Assembly: GCF_031877795.1 (NCBI RefSeq)
Contig: NC_133932.1
Span: 137,628,841 to 137,692,840 of the forward strand
Length of the DNA: 64,000 nucleotides
Origin: Strix aluco
Lineage: Eukaryota > Chordata > Aves > Strigiformes > Strigidae
Direction of reading: 5' to 3'
The notes beneath the pieces are model-generated. The model was not told where the DNA came from. It saw nothing but the letters and a program-made list of their open reading frames with translations, and searched no databases. Below are positions 21,488 to 33,640 of this stretch, in pieces. A program made the position numbers and the translations under genes. The stretch's first letter is position 1. Each line of letters starts with the position of its first letter.

Positions 21488-22067
21488 TCACAGAATCCCA
21501 GAATCATCGAGGTTGGAACAGCCCTTGAAGCTCCTCCAGTCCAACCATGAACCTCACCCTGACCGTTCCCAACTCCACCAGATCCCTCAGCGCTGGGTCA
21601 GCCCGACTCTTCAACCCCTCCAGGGATGGGGACTCCCCCCCTGCCCTGGGCAGCCCATTCCAACGCCCAACAACCCCTTCTGCAAAGAAATCCTTCCTAA
21701 GAGCCAGTCTGACCCTGCCCTGGCGCAGCTTGAGGCCATTCCCTCTTGTCCTGGGGCTGGTTCCTTGGCTCAAGAGACTCATCCCCCCTCTCTGCACCCT
21801 CCTCTCAGGGAGTTGGAGAGGGCCAGGAGGTCTCCCCTCAGCCTCCTCTTCTCCACACTAAACCCCCCCAGTTCCCTCAGCCGCTCCCCATCACACCTGT
21901 GCTCCAGACCCTGCACCAGCTCCGTTGCCCTTCTCTGGACACGCTCATTCATCCCGGCCCCCTGGCTCCAGCCTTTTCTCTCTCTTGGGGAAGGAACAGC
22001 GTTGCCTCTCCTGCCCCGTCCCTGTGCCCATCCCTGTGCCCAGCGCAGACGTCTGCACTGCTGGCTC
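21488..22067 (-). mobile_element. CR1 LINE fragment a, unit 3
   Basis: Same insertion as in unit 1, with the unit 1-type left end. Confidence 0.92.
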
Positions 22068-22858
22068 ATAGAATCACAGAATCCCAGAATCCTTCAGGTT
22101 GGAAAAGCCCCTCGGGATCATCGAGTCCAACCCTCAGCCTGACTCTACAAAGTTCTCCCCTACCCCACATCCCCCCACAGCTCATCCAAACGGCCCTTAA
22201 ACACACCCAGGGATGGGGACTCCACCCCCTCCCTGGGCAGCCTATTCCACTCTCTGACCACTCTTGCTGGGAAACATTTTTTCCTCATGTCCAGTCTGAA
22301 CCTCCCCTGTTGCAGTTTAAAGCCGTTCCCTCTTGTTCTGTCACTAATTCCCTGGGAGAAGAGACCAGCACCAACCTCTCTACAACGTCCTTTCAGGGAG
22401 CTGTAGAGAGTGATGAGGTCTGCCCTCACCTTCTCCTCCTCACACTGAACAGTCCCAGCTCCTTCAATCTCTCCTCACAGGATTTATTCTCCAGGCCCTT
22501 CCCCAGCTCGTTGCCCTCCTCTGCACTCGCTCCAGCCCCTCGAGATCTCTCTGGTATTGAGGTGCCCAAAACTGGACACAACACTCCAGGTGTGGCCTCA
22601 CCAGTGCAGAGCACAGGGGGACTGTCACCTCCCTGCTTCTGCTGGTCACACTATTGCTGATCCAAGCCAGGATGCCGTTGGCTTTCTTGGCCACCCGGGC
22701 ACACTGCTGGCTCCTGTTCAGCTGCTTGTCAGTGAGAACCCCCAGATCCTTCTCTTCCAGGCAGCTCCAGCCACCCCTCCCCAAGCCTGTAGCCATGCAG
22801 GGGGTTGTTGTGTCCCAAGTGCAGGACCTGGCACTTGGCCTTGTTGAAGCTCATGACT
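22068..22858 (-). mobile_element. CR1 LINE fragment b, unit 3
   Basis: Same insertion; shares with unit 2 the one-base-shorter AGCTCGTTG, the TCTGCCCTCACC variant and CTTCCAGGCAGC. Confidence 0.92.
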
Positions 22859-23659
22859 TGTGACAACAGCTCTGTGAGAACCACGAGCTGAGAAAAACAG
22901 CCTGAGAAAGCGATGAAAGAGAGCAGGGGGGGTGGAGGCCGTTCGAGCTGAGGAGTGCCTCAAACACTCGCAAGTAACAAAACTACGGGCCCAGGGTGGA
23001 TGGTGGGAGGTGGAAGCTGATGAGGCTGCCCCAGTAACACAGGGTGCAGCCGGAGGAGGGAGCCCTGTGGAGACAGGACGGCTCTGCTCTGGGGCACCTG
23101 GCCAGATTTCAAGGGGCATCTGTCCGGTGAATGCCCTTTGCTTCGTTATCCCCCACATGCATGTTAAAGTTAACACCCTCAATATGCTAACGAGGGCTAA
23201 CATGATCGTGCTAATTACATCACCCCAGGAAACACCCGACCCCTCCCGTACATGGGATACGTAGGGATGTGGGTCGGCCTAGGGGACGGACCCAAGGGCA
23301 GTGGGTATAAATCAAGGGGGGGAAGAAAGGGGGGGCTGGAGAGTGCAGTGAAGGAAAGAGGACGGCTGCAAGCGAAGAAGACGGCTGCCTCCTGGAACCC
23401 CTGGCGGGATCAGCGCAGAAGCCCAGACCCGTGAACCCCACGCCATTCCCTCTCTCCCTCTTTTCCCTTTCCCATTAAGCAGTGCAAGGCATATTGTATT
23501 GCTTGCCACAACTTGCTAAATACTTAGCCAATTATCATGTGTTCAATTAGTACATTGTGGGTAGTTAATAAGTGTTTGGACTTGGAGAATTGTTGTCTGC
23601 TCCGTTGGGGATTTGTGAATCTGAGTCACTCGTCTCCCTCATCTGAGCGGGACGTGACA
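22859..23659 (+). mobile_element. LTR of an endogenous retrovirus, unit 3 (fossil)
   Basis: Copy of the unit 1 LTR with the same ends and the same G-run length as unit 1. Confidence 0.78.
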
Positions 23660-23895
23660 CAGTATCACAGCTCCAGCCCCAGTAATGAGACCCCAATTCC
23701 AATATTGGAACTCCAGCTCAGTTTAAGGACCCAGCTCCCAGTATCAGCCCTCCAGCTCCAGTATTGAGCTTCAACACACGTATTGGGATGCCAGTCCCAG
23801 TATCTGGCCCCCAGCCCCAGTATCAAGACCCCAGCCTCAGTATCAGGACCCCATTCTGTGTATCGGGACACCGGTCCCAGTATCAAGACCCATCA
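23660..23895 (+). repeat. CCAGTATC minisatellite at the unit 3/4 junction
   Basis: Same degenerate array as at 9700-9935. Confidence 0.85.
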
Positions 23896-24533
23896 GAGCT
23901 GCAAAAACGACGTCCTTGGGCACAATCCTGTCCGAGGCCCCTCACAGCAATGAGCACCAACTGCTGGCAGCCATCGGCTAGCAGGCATGCGCTCCCCCCT
24001 TTTCTTGAGACTTTGGGCTCACAAATCCAAGCTCTCAGCACTCAACACCCAAACCTCAGTTTGCGGCAGAAAAAGAGCCGCCGTCGCTGTGGCACAAGAG
24101 TCAGAGGTCCCTCAGCCGGAGCGGATGCGGTCGTTCCTTTGGCCAGTGCTGATCAGTAAATGGCAAGTATGGAAGCACAGAGGGATCGGCGGGCAACGCC
24201 CCGCTACTCGCTACCCCCCCATTGGGACGGGACACAAAGATGGTCCCGTGAAGGTTCCTACGTGGATCTCGGGCGTTACACGCAGGCAGGCAGAAAGCGC
24301 CACGTCCCAACGCGCCGGGGCCTGGCCTCAGCTACGGGGTCTCGCAGCTACGTTGGCCCCGGGGACCTGAGCGGTTTGGCTCTGAGCCTCCAAGCGTGCC
24401 GTGCCGTGCCGTGCCGACACAGGGGTCCCTGATTTCGAGGGGGACACCCCAGCCCCTCCTGAGTCCCTCGCAGGGGGAAGGGCGTGGCAGTGGGGGCTGC
24501 CGGGTGTCACCGGGTGTCACTCTGCCCACCCTG

Positions 24534-24576
24534 TGATGTCACAAAGGGGGCTCCGCCCGCCTGCCCCACTATAAAA
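24534..24576 (+). promoter_or_regulatory. Promoter of unrecognised gene, unit 4
   Basis: CRE-like TGATGTCA at 24534-24541 and TATAAAA at 24570-24576, unchanged. A sense LTR lies upstream (22859-23659). Confidence 0.7.
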
Positions 24577-24603
24577 GGCCGCAGCCGCACTGGGCCCACA
24601 GTC

Positions 24604-25751
24604 ATGGCGCGTGGCAACGGGCCCACCCTGGCCCAGAGGCTCCCGCTACTGATGCTCAACGTGCTGCTCGTCCTGAGCAATGCCACGTCGAGGGCCAAGA
24701 GCTTCTGTGTAGGTGACGCTGCACCGTGCTGTGCTGGGGGGGTGGGATGCTGTTGGGTGGTGGTGGGGGCTGTGGTGTGGGCCTGAGAGCTGCTCCCGTC
24801 TCACCCAGCTCTTGGGGTCCTGCAGGAGATGAGGAAAAAGGAGAAACGTTGCAGAAGGAGAGCGAAAGCCCAGATGCAGAAGCCAAGTGCTGAGCGGTCA
24901 CGGTCCCGAGCACCCTGCAAACGGCCGACACCCCACGGCAGGCCTGAGCAAACTCCATCTCCTTCCTGGGCGGCTTCTCCACCGACAGAGAGAGGAATGA
25001 AGGAGCCCGCACCGACCCTGGAGACATGGTGAGTGCCGGGGGAGACCCCTAGATCCTGCCCCAGCCCCTCAGCCCGTGCCCTGCCCGTCCCGCCGGAGGG
25101 GCCGGCTCGGTGCAGCAGGTTCACTCCCCTCTGCTCCTCTGCAGTGCCATCGCGAAGGCGCCAAGCACGGGCGACCTGTGGCAGCGGCTACCCAGGAGGA
25201 TGTACTCCTCAAGCCCCCCCTTGATGTCCAGCTCCGTTTCCTTGGACAGCTTCTTCTGTGACCCGCCCAGGCAGCGCTTGTATCAGCCGCATTGGATACA
25301 CTCCTCGACGAGTGGCTCCATTTCATCAGGGGACAGCTGCTTCTGCATCCCGGAGTGCCCCGAGGACAATCAGGGGCTGGTCGCAACAGCGGGCGGCGAT
25401 GGGACCCTCCCCAAGGAGGGCCTCCAGCCCCCCACCTGCAGGGAGGTGGAGGCGAAGCTGCTGCAGCCAGGAGCCAAAATGTGGCTCAATGGGCAGAGAG
25501 TGGAGCTGCCACGGGGGCTCCTGGACACAGACGAGGCTGTGGATGGGGACAAGATCAGGAGGAACAACGTGGCACCGGACAGAAGTGCCCGGCTCTGGAG
25601 GTGTCTCAAGGCCTGCTGGAATGGTGCTTACAGTCCTCCTGCTGCTGCTGCTTCCCCAAGCCCCCGAGGTGACAACGCTGGTCCCAGAGGAGCAACGGGC
25701 ACCCTGGAGACAGCAGACGGGGGTGTAGGGCTGGGAACCTCCCTGGGCTGA
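24604..25751 (+). CDS. Unrecognised three-exon gene, unit 4
   Basis: Exons 24604-24708, 24826-25028 and 25145-25751. The predicted 304-residue protein equals that of units 1 and 2. Intron 1 matches unit 3. Likely poly(A) signal ATTAAA at 25773-25778. Confidence 0.6.
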
Positions 25752-26704
25752 CCCCACCTTATACCATAAAAAATTAAATGATCTTTTCTCCATCCCTGGT
25801 GCCGTGGTTCTTCCACCCAGCCCTTGATGCGCCTTCTCCCCCGTCCCACTGCCAAACCTCCCCTTTGCTGACCTCCCCCTCCTCTGCCGGGTCTCCCCCA
25901 GGTCCTGGCTCCGAGCTCCCCCGGGCTTCGTCCCCTCTGTCCGGCCCCGCGTCCGTAAGCACCACAATGGGGACATTTTCTTGGCCCAGAGCTGCTCCTG
26001 CCAGAGCAGGCAGGGACTGTGCCTGCCTGCACCCTGCCTCCTGACCCCCTCCAGAGCCTGGGGGCTGCGGGTCAGGGGCCGACCCCCTGGTATGCCCCCA
26101 CCAGCTATATGCCCCCAGGTACCATGCAGCAGAGCGTCTCTCTGGCTGGGTAGGGCAGCAGATGCTGGGGGGACACGGAGCGGGGCCAGACAGGGACCGG
26201 CACCCCCGGGAGCAGCAGCTAGAACTCGGGGCACCACAGGGCTTTGTTTTGGGGGATGGGAAACCCCTCCTGAGCTGCACCAATCCTCGCGGGAAATGCT
26301 CTGCCCACTCACCCCCCCTCCGCTGCAGAGCTCCAGATGGCGCCACAAGGGCTGGGCACAGCCCCATTCACGGAAGGATCCCGCCAGCCCTCAGGGCAGT
26401 GACACCCCGCAACCTCCCCAGCCCCCAGCCCCCCGGCAGGAGAGGGAGGACACAGTCCAGGGTTTATTTGGTTTTTGTTGGGTTTCTTGGGTGGGACGTG
26501 GAATGGGATGATGTGGCCCTGGCTGGGGTGGCGGTCCCGCTGTCAGGTTCCTCTTGCCTGGTGCTGGTGGAGCTCCCATCCTGCAGCTATGGGGGGGCCA
26601 GGGACGAGCCACTCTCGTGGGACACCCATGGCCACCATCGTCCCCAGAGCGGGCGGGGGGGTTGTGGGCAGTGGGTGCATCAGGGTGATGCGTCCAGGGG
26701 GCCG

Positions 26705-28321
26705 TCAGGCAGCTTGGCCCAGGACCAGCACGCTCATGAGGAAGACCATGAGGAAGAAGACCCACATGAAGAAGCGGTCCATCACCTTGGCCACCTTCTT
26801 CCACTCGCCGGTCCGGCACTGGGCGGCTCGGTGGCGTCGGAAGCAGCCGGCAATGTAGCCAACGTTCCTCAGCAGCCCATCGTGGTGGCACAGGCAGCGG
26901 TCCCGGGGACAACCTCTGGCCTCAGCACCCACTTCCCCCTCGCCAGGGCTCTCCCCCAGCCCTGCAGCGTCCCCTCCGTCTGCCCGCTCGCCCAGAGCCC
27001 GCCGGGGGCTCTTGCAGCTCTCGCCCACCTCGTAGACACAGCAGAGCCGGGCCATGTGGTGCAGGATGAGCCGCCTGGCCCAGGGGGGCACGGGCCGGGC
27101 CCCCGGGCTGCAGTGGTGGACGCTCATGATGAAGATTGTCAACGCAGTTGAGGCCGTGATCATGGTCATGGTGGCGATGTAGTACTTCCCTGCGTGGGCA
27201 ACGGACAGGGATGCTGCGAAGGGGTAGAGACCCCCACCCTCCCCTCCCCACGCCACAGCCACCCTCGCATGGGTGCTGCCCATCCATCCCCTCGTGGGTC
27301 CCATGGGAGGGTTCTGGGTGCTGTCGAGGCTCACCGATGAGCGGGACGCTCTCCAAGGGCGGCATGCTCTCTGCCACCAACAGCTGGAAGACGGTGAGGG
27401 CCAGCAACACCGTCACCCCCAGTGAGACCTTCTCCCCCGAGTCGGCTGGCAGGTAGAAGCTGAGCAGCGCCAGGAAGGAGACCATGATGCAGGGCAGGAG
27501 CAGGTTGAAGATGTAGAAGGAGGCGTGGCGGCGGAGGAGCAGGGTGTAGGTGACATCAGGGTAGGGCTCGGAGCAGCAGCCGTAGGTGATGACGTTCCTC
27601 GTGGCCGGCATGCCCAGCACCTCCCACTCCACGTTCTCCACGAAATCCGTCAGGTCCGCGGTGTCCAGGCGGTTGTGGAGGTCAATCTGGTTCCCGTTGT
27701 AGGTCCAGGAGCCAAAGGTGAGGCGGCAGCGCTGCCCGTCAAAGGGGAAGTAGGAGACGTCCACCTTGCAGGAGCTCTTGGTGATGGCAGGCGAGTCCCA
27801 CATGATGAGCCCGTCAGAGCGCAGCACCACGTTGGTCTCCATTGAGCCACCGAAGCGGTCGTCAGCGCTGGGGGAGGGACGGCCGTAGGGCCGGGATGGC
27901 CCCGAGCCCCACGTGGGCCAGGGCTTTGCAGGGCCAAGCGCCTGCCCCCAACGCTGTGTCCCCTCCCTGCATCACCCTGCCCCCCAAAGTGTGGGCTCGG
28001 TGGTGCTGGCCCCCCCCACCCTCATCACCCACACTGGGACCCGCCCCGTGCAGCCCCAAGGTTGGAAATACCTCCCGTGCAGCCCCTCCCCAGTCCCAGC
28101 CTGAGCCCTCCCAGCTCCGGGAGCCGTTGGGGGCGGGGGGGGGTGTGTGTGTCCAGCACAACCCACTTGTTGTAGAGGATGATGTCCGGCTGCCAGACGT
28201 AGCTGCTGGGGATGCGGATGCTGTCGATGCCGCCGTAGGTGTCCTTGTCCCAGGCGAGGTGGGCGTCCAGCCAGGCCTGGCGGACCCACAGGTAGGTGGT
28301 GAGGACCTGGTTCCTCTCGTC
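26705..28321 (-). CDS. CHRNA10: CHRNA10-like, exons 3-5 only, unit 4
   Basis: Exons 28321-28167, 27867-27335 and 27189-26705; coding sequence matches unit 3. This is the copy whose upstream side (higher coordinates) leaves the array, so it is the best place to look for the two missing 5' exons. After two CR1 fragments and an LTR the sequence enters a retroviral fossil, and between 33.6 and 40.3 kb I see no reverse-strand segment resembling the exon that should end near TLSQIxDM. Poly(A) signal on - at 26468-26463. Confidence 0.85.
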
Positions 28322-28467
28322 CTGCCGAGGGCAGCGGGTGGGTGCAGGGGACAGACCCTGGTGCCACCCACACCCCCCCGTCAGTCCCCAACACTCTGCG
28401 AGGGTTCCGGAGGGGCTGAGCTGCCTTCAAGGGTGCTGCTTTTGGGGTGGGGGTGGAGAGATCTGAG

Positions 28468-29047
28468 TCACAGAATCCCAGAATCATCGAGGTTGGAACA
28501 GCCCTTGAAGCTCCTCCAGTCCAACCATGAACCTCACCCTGACCGTTCCCAACTCCACCAGATCCCTCAGCGCTGGGTCAGCCCGACTCTTCAACCCCTC
28601 CAGGGATGGGGACTCCCCCCCTGCCCTGGGCAGCCCATTCCAACGCCCAACAACCCCTTCTGCAAAGAAATCCTTCCTAAGAGCCAGTCTGACCCTGCCC
28701 TGGCGCAGCTTGAGGCCATTCCCTCTTGTCCTGGGGCTGGTTCCTTGGCTCAAGAGACTCATCCCCCCTCTCTGCACCCTCCTCTCAGGGAGTTGGAGAG
28801 GGCCAGGAGGTCTCCCCTCAGCCTCCTCTTCTCCACACTAAACCCCCCCAGTTCCCTCAGCTGCTCCCCATCACACCTGTGCTCCAGACCCTGCACCAGC
28901 TCCGTTGCCCTTCTCTGGACACGCTCATTCATCCCGGCCCCCTGGCTCCAGCCTTTTCTCTCTCTTGGGGAAGGAACAGCGTTGCCTCTCCTGCCCCGTC
29001 CCTGTGCCCATCCCTGTGCCCAGCGCAGACGTCTGCACTGCTGGCTC
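28468..29047 (-). mobile_element. CR1 LINE fragment a, unit 4
   Basis: Same insertion as in unit 1; single-base differences only (for example CAGCTGCTCC for CAGCCGCTCC). Confidence 0.92.
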
Positions 29048-29839
29048 ATAGAATCCCAGAATCCCAGAATCCTTCAGGTTGGAAAAGCCCCTCGGGATCA
29101 TCGAGTCCAACCCTCAGCCTGACTCTACAAAGTTCTCCCCTACCCCACATCCCCCCACAGCTCATCCAAACGGCCCTTAAACACACCCAGGGAGGGGGAC
29201 TCCACCCCCTCCCTGGGCAGCCTATTCCACTCTCTGACCACTCTTGCTGGGAAACATTTTTTCCTCATGCCCAGTCTGAACCTCCCCTGTTGCAGTTTAA
29301 AGCCGTTCCCTCTTGTTCTGTCACTAATTCCCTGGGAGAAGAGACCAGCACCAACCTCTCTACAACGTCCTTTCAGGGAGCTGTAGAGAGTGATGAGGTC
29401 TCCCCTCACCTTCTCCTCCTCACACTGAACAGTCCCAGCTCCTTCAATCTCTCCTCACAGGATTTATTCTCCAGGCCCTTCCCCAGCCTCGTTGCCCTCC
29501 TCTGCACTCGCTCCAGCCCCTCGAGATCTCTCTGGTATTGAGGTGCCCAAAACTGGACACAACACTCCAGGTGTGGCCTCACCAGTGCAGAGCACAGGGG
29601 GACTGTCACCTCCCTGCTTCTGCTGGTCACACTATTGCTGATCCAAGCCAGGATGCCGTTGGCTTTCTTGGCCACCCGGGCACGCTGCTGGCTCCTGTTC
29701 AGCTGCTTGTCAGTGAGAACCCCCAGATCCTTCTCTTCCAGACAGCTCCAGCCACCCCTCCCCAAGCCTGTAGCCATGCAGGGGGTTGTTGTGTCCCAAG
29801 TGCAGGACCTGGCACTTGGCCTTGTTGAAGCTCATGACT
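29048..29839 (-). mobile_element. CR1 LINE fragment b, unit 4
   Basis: Same insertion as in unit 1 and sharing unit 1 variants (AGCCTCGTTG, TCTCCCCTCACC, CTTCCAGACAGC). Its 3' end reads AGAATCCCAGAATCCCAGAA instead of AGAATCACAGAATCCCAGAA. Confidence 0.92.
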
Positions 29840-30605
29840 TGTGACAACAGCTCTGTGAGAACCACGAGCTGAGAAAAACAGCCTGAGAAAGCGATGAAAG
29901 AGAGCAGGGGGGGTGGAGGCCGTTCGAGCTGAGGAGTGCCTCAAACACTCGCAAGTAACAAAACTACGGGCCCAGGGTGGATGGTGGGAGGTGGAAGCTG
30001 ATGAGGCTGCCCCAGTAACACAGGGTGCAGCCGGAGGAGGGAGCCCTGTGGAGACAGGACGGCTCTGCTCTGGGGCACCTGGCCAGATTTCAAGGGGCAT
30101 CTGTCCGGTGAATGCCCTTTGCTTCGTTATCCCCCACATGCATGTTAAAGTTAACACCCTCAATATGCTAACGAGGGCTGACATGATCATGCTAATTACA
30201 TCACCCCAGGAAACACCCGACCCCTCCCGTACATGGGATACGTAGGGATGTGGGTCGGCCTAGGGGACGGACCCAAGGGCAGTGGGTATAAATCAAGGGG
30301 GGGGAAGAAAGGGGGGGCTGGAGAGTGCAGTGAAGGAAAGAGGACGGCTGCAAGCGAAGAAGACGGCTGCCTCCTGGAACCCCTGGCGGGATCAGCGCAG
30401 AAGCCCAGACCCGTGAACCCCACGCCATTCCCTCTATTCTCTCCATCTCCCCCCTTCCCCTGTCCCCCTTTTCCTTCGCTTCCATGAAGCAGTGCAGGGC
30501 ACACTGTATTGCCTGCCACAACTCATTATATACTTAGCCAATTATCATGTGTCCAATTAGCACATTGTGGGAAGTTCATAAATAGCTGGACTTTGAGGCT
30601 TGTCT
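29840..30605 (+). mobile_element. LTR at the right edge of the array, chimeric (fossil)
   Basis: Starts like the other three LTRs and matches them closely to about 30436. From there it stays alignable (for example TACTTAGCCAATTATCATGT is shared) but many bases differ, and similarity ends near 30605. The retroviral interior follows. It therefore looks like the 5' LTR of the adjacent provirus joined to, or converted by, the array-type LTR. Confidence 0.72.
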
Positions 30606-33600
30606 TAAGAAATACCAATTCTCCATCCAACAAACTCGGACGGGGAGAACCTGGAAGTGACCTCTCAGCTCTAAGCCAGGAGAGGTTCAAGCAGTGGCAG
30701 CCATGAGCGGCCGGGAAATGTCGGTGCTTGACTGCTCCCCTATTTTTGAGAAACTGCAGGAGTACGAGGCTTGTCCTACTCCTCCAGTAATGGTCTGGGC
30801 CCATAATAATTGGCATAATGCAGAAGCAGTGGCAAGCTGTATCAGTCTGCTTGAGGAGGGGCAAGGGTCGCAACCAGGAAAGGAAAAGCTACGGTGTGCG
30901 CTGTATTAGGGGCAGCACTGACTGCAGCCCAAAAAGAGGAACATTTTCGCCGAGAATTAGAAGAGGAATTTATCAAATCCTTGCAAGATCAGGCACAATT
31001 TCTCCAGGATCATTTGGCCAAGGAACGTAATGTTCATGAACAAAAAGCTAAACACTTGCAGAAGCAAATTGAATTTTTGCAAAGCCAGTTAGCTGCTGAG
31101 CATAACACCAGTCAGTGACTCCACACGGCTCCATCGGGTGTCTTGGACCAAAAAAAAATCTTACGGTCTGAATTAGAGGAGAAAAAACAAGAAATCCGCA
31201 ACCGGACAGATCTCGGCTCTGTTCTGGAGAGTGAACAGGGAGTTACGAGTCTGGCAAAATCAGCAGCCAGACCCTCGTATCCAACAAAGGAGTTAGAGAT
31301 AAGCCAAGAAATTTTTCACCCTGAAAACGAGGGGGCAAATTTAAAACCATTAATTAAAACAGAGACCACCGATGGCCAGGGTGGAGAAGCTCCGCAGGTC
31401 ACCATTTGAATGACACCATTTTCAGTGACGGAGCTTGCGAAAATTTGGGAGAAATACACCCGAGGAGCTCAGGAAACCGGGACTGAGTACGTGTGGAGGG
31501 TATCTGACTGGTGGCGACCGAATCTTGTTATCAGCAGATGAGGCCCGGGGGTACTGGGGGTCAGGGGTTTTTTTAATTACTAATGACCAGACAGAGCCGT
31601 GGTCGTTAACTCAACGAGCTGCTTATTGGGCTGGGGGTCTGGATCCCTTGGAAAGGGGGGGATCCAGTATGTATTGAGACCCCAACCATAAATCATTTGA
31701 CTGAAAGTCTGCAGAAGGCTGCTTGTCTCCAATTAACGCATGCCAGGCGTTCGGTTCCGCAGCAGCCTTCCCGGGTGCTGTTAATTGCTAATCCTGATCA
31801 AATGACTCCCCTGATTCGGGGCTTGCCGGCCTCTTTGAAATTAGATGCGTTAGAACTACAAGATCGTTTGCGGGATGTATTAGTCCCGCGAGGGGGGAGA
31901 CAGGCAGGGGGAGGACCCAGTAAGCTCAAGACTTAATAAATTACATCCAGAGAATGAGCCTTACCGGGCCAAGGGGTAAACCTAAGCCCTCGGTAGGCAG
32001 AGAGGAACAGCAGGAAGATCCGTCTCCTTCCTCTCCGCGAGTATTAAGGGCAAAGAGAGACCTCTTGTGGGTTGAGGGAATTGGACTGGGGATTCCCCGA
32101 GAGTTAATGGACAATATGCCTACTACAGTTTTAGAAAAGCTCATTGGAGCCCGGAAAGACGAAAGGCAGGTGCCCCCCTCAACCGAGCAGACCTTTAGGG
32201 AGACTGGAGGGACAGAACTGAAACCTGGCAGGAAGGTGGTAATTGCTTCTCAAACACCAACTGCCCCTGAAGAGGACTTGATTGATTTAGGGTCGGGAAA
32301 CCAGACACCTTGTCCCCAGTAAGTGAGCGGGGGGGGGGGTGGGGGTGGCGGGGGGGGTGCAGTTAAGGAGGCTTGCAGAAAATTGTAACGGAGACTTGTT
32401 GATCACCTTTCCCCTTGGCCTCCTTAAAACTCCAGTTACATTTCTAGTAGATAGGGGGGCTCAGATCTCAGCACTCAGAGCTGATGTTGCCAAGCACAAT
32501 GGCACAATTGCTGACAAAAAGCAGATCTGGGTTACAGATGGTTTTGGGGACTCTAAGCCACAGTCGACTGCTCAGGTAAAATGCTGGTTGCCTGGTGCAA
32601 GAGAGGCTGTTATGATCCTGGGAAATTTCCCCACAAATGTCCTGGGACTTGACCTATTGAAGGGACAAGCCTGGGTGGATTCAAAAGGAAGGGAATGGAA
32701 ATTTGGGTCCCCAACTGCCTCTGTAAGACTTTTACAGCAAGCGCCTGCGCTTCCTCCTTCTAAAATTGTGCATGTGAAACCTTACGCCTTACCGTTAGGT
32801 GCTGGGGGGGGATCACTCTGGTCATAGCAGAGCTGCAGGAACAAGGGATAATTATCCCAACTCACTCACCCTATAACTCCCCAGTGTGGCCAGTCCGTAA
32901 ATCTAATGGTTTTATTTATTTGCCCTAACTAACCACTGACTCTTGATGATGAAATGCCAATACAGGTCCTCTAACAGCTGCAGTACCGGTCATAGCTGAA
33001 CTGATGCAACCGTACAGGAACAAGCCCACCAGATCTTAACAACCACGGATGTAAAAGAGGCAATAAGCAGGGGATGGTCCGGAATTGTGCAATACCCTTA
33101 TTTCAGTGTGTGGTCTATGTCGTACTCGGCTGGGAGAGCACCACCCTCTTAAGGACCAACCCCTACACCTAAGAGACAACCAGGGACTATGGGACGCCTG
33201 GCAGGTGGATTATATTGGCCCTTTCTGGCTCTCTGAGGGAAAACGCTCTGTATTGGTGGGGGTGGAAATAGCGTTGGGCCTAACCCAAGCAGAAGCTGTA
33301 TCTCAAGCAACTGCAGAAAATACGGTGAGGGGGTTAAAACGCTGTTTTAGCTGCTTGCCTAAGCCCAGATCAATCCAATCAGACAATGGTCGTCACTTTA
33401 AGGTGGTTCAAGAGTGGGCTCGGGATGAAGGAATCCAGTGGATTTTCCATATTCCATCCTATCCCCAAGTGAATGGGATTGTGGAACGCACCAATGGGCT
33501 TATAAAGCAGGTCCTAAAACCCCACGAACTGGGACAGTCACAATGGGTGCCAGACACAGTTATGAGGGCCGGGGGATCCTCAGGGCTGGAGGATGCTCAG

Positions 33601-33640
33601 GGCCGGGGGATGCTCATGGCGAGGGGACACATGGTGCTGT
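30606..33640 (+). mobile_element. Decayed endogenous retrovirus interior (fossil)
   Basis: Parts recognised in order: a gag-like region with a long charged coiled coil (about 30.7-31.9 kb), a retroviral protease-like region (about 32.4-32.8 kb), a small piece of reverse transcriptase (about 32.8-32.9 kb) and an integrase core (about 33.15-33.54 kb; SDNGRHF and GIVERTNG are typical). No env and no downstream LTR were recognised. The element is clearly broken, with many interruptions, and looks old. The integrase resembles ERV-L/spuma-like (class III) elements by eye, but class I is not excluded. It ends in a short GGGCCGGGGGAT-type repeat near 33.57-33.62 kb. Confidence 0.8.

Larger units (their letters stand above)
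2860..30436. repeat. Four-copy tandem segmental duplication, unit 6.98 kb
   Basis: The same sequence restarts at 2860, 9841, 16821 and 23801, giving periods of 6981, 6980 and 6980. Every gene, CR1 and LTR keeps its place in each unit. Differences that I can see by eye are scattered single bases and one-base indels, consistent with about 99% or higher identity. Copy 4 lacks the last 300-odd bases of the unit because its LTR switches to a diverged version near 30436. Contents per unit: upstream region, unrecognised + gene, CHRNA10-like - gene, two CR1 fragments, LTR, CCAGTATC minisatellite. Confidence 0.97.

Noticed and set aside
2860-30436. CRISPR array or bacterial-type repeat system
   Set aside because: The repeats are 6.98 kb long with spliced vertebrate genes and CR1 elements inside.
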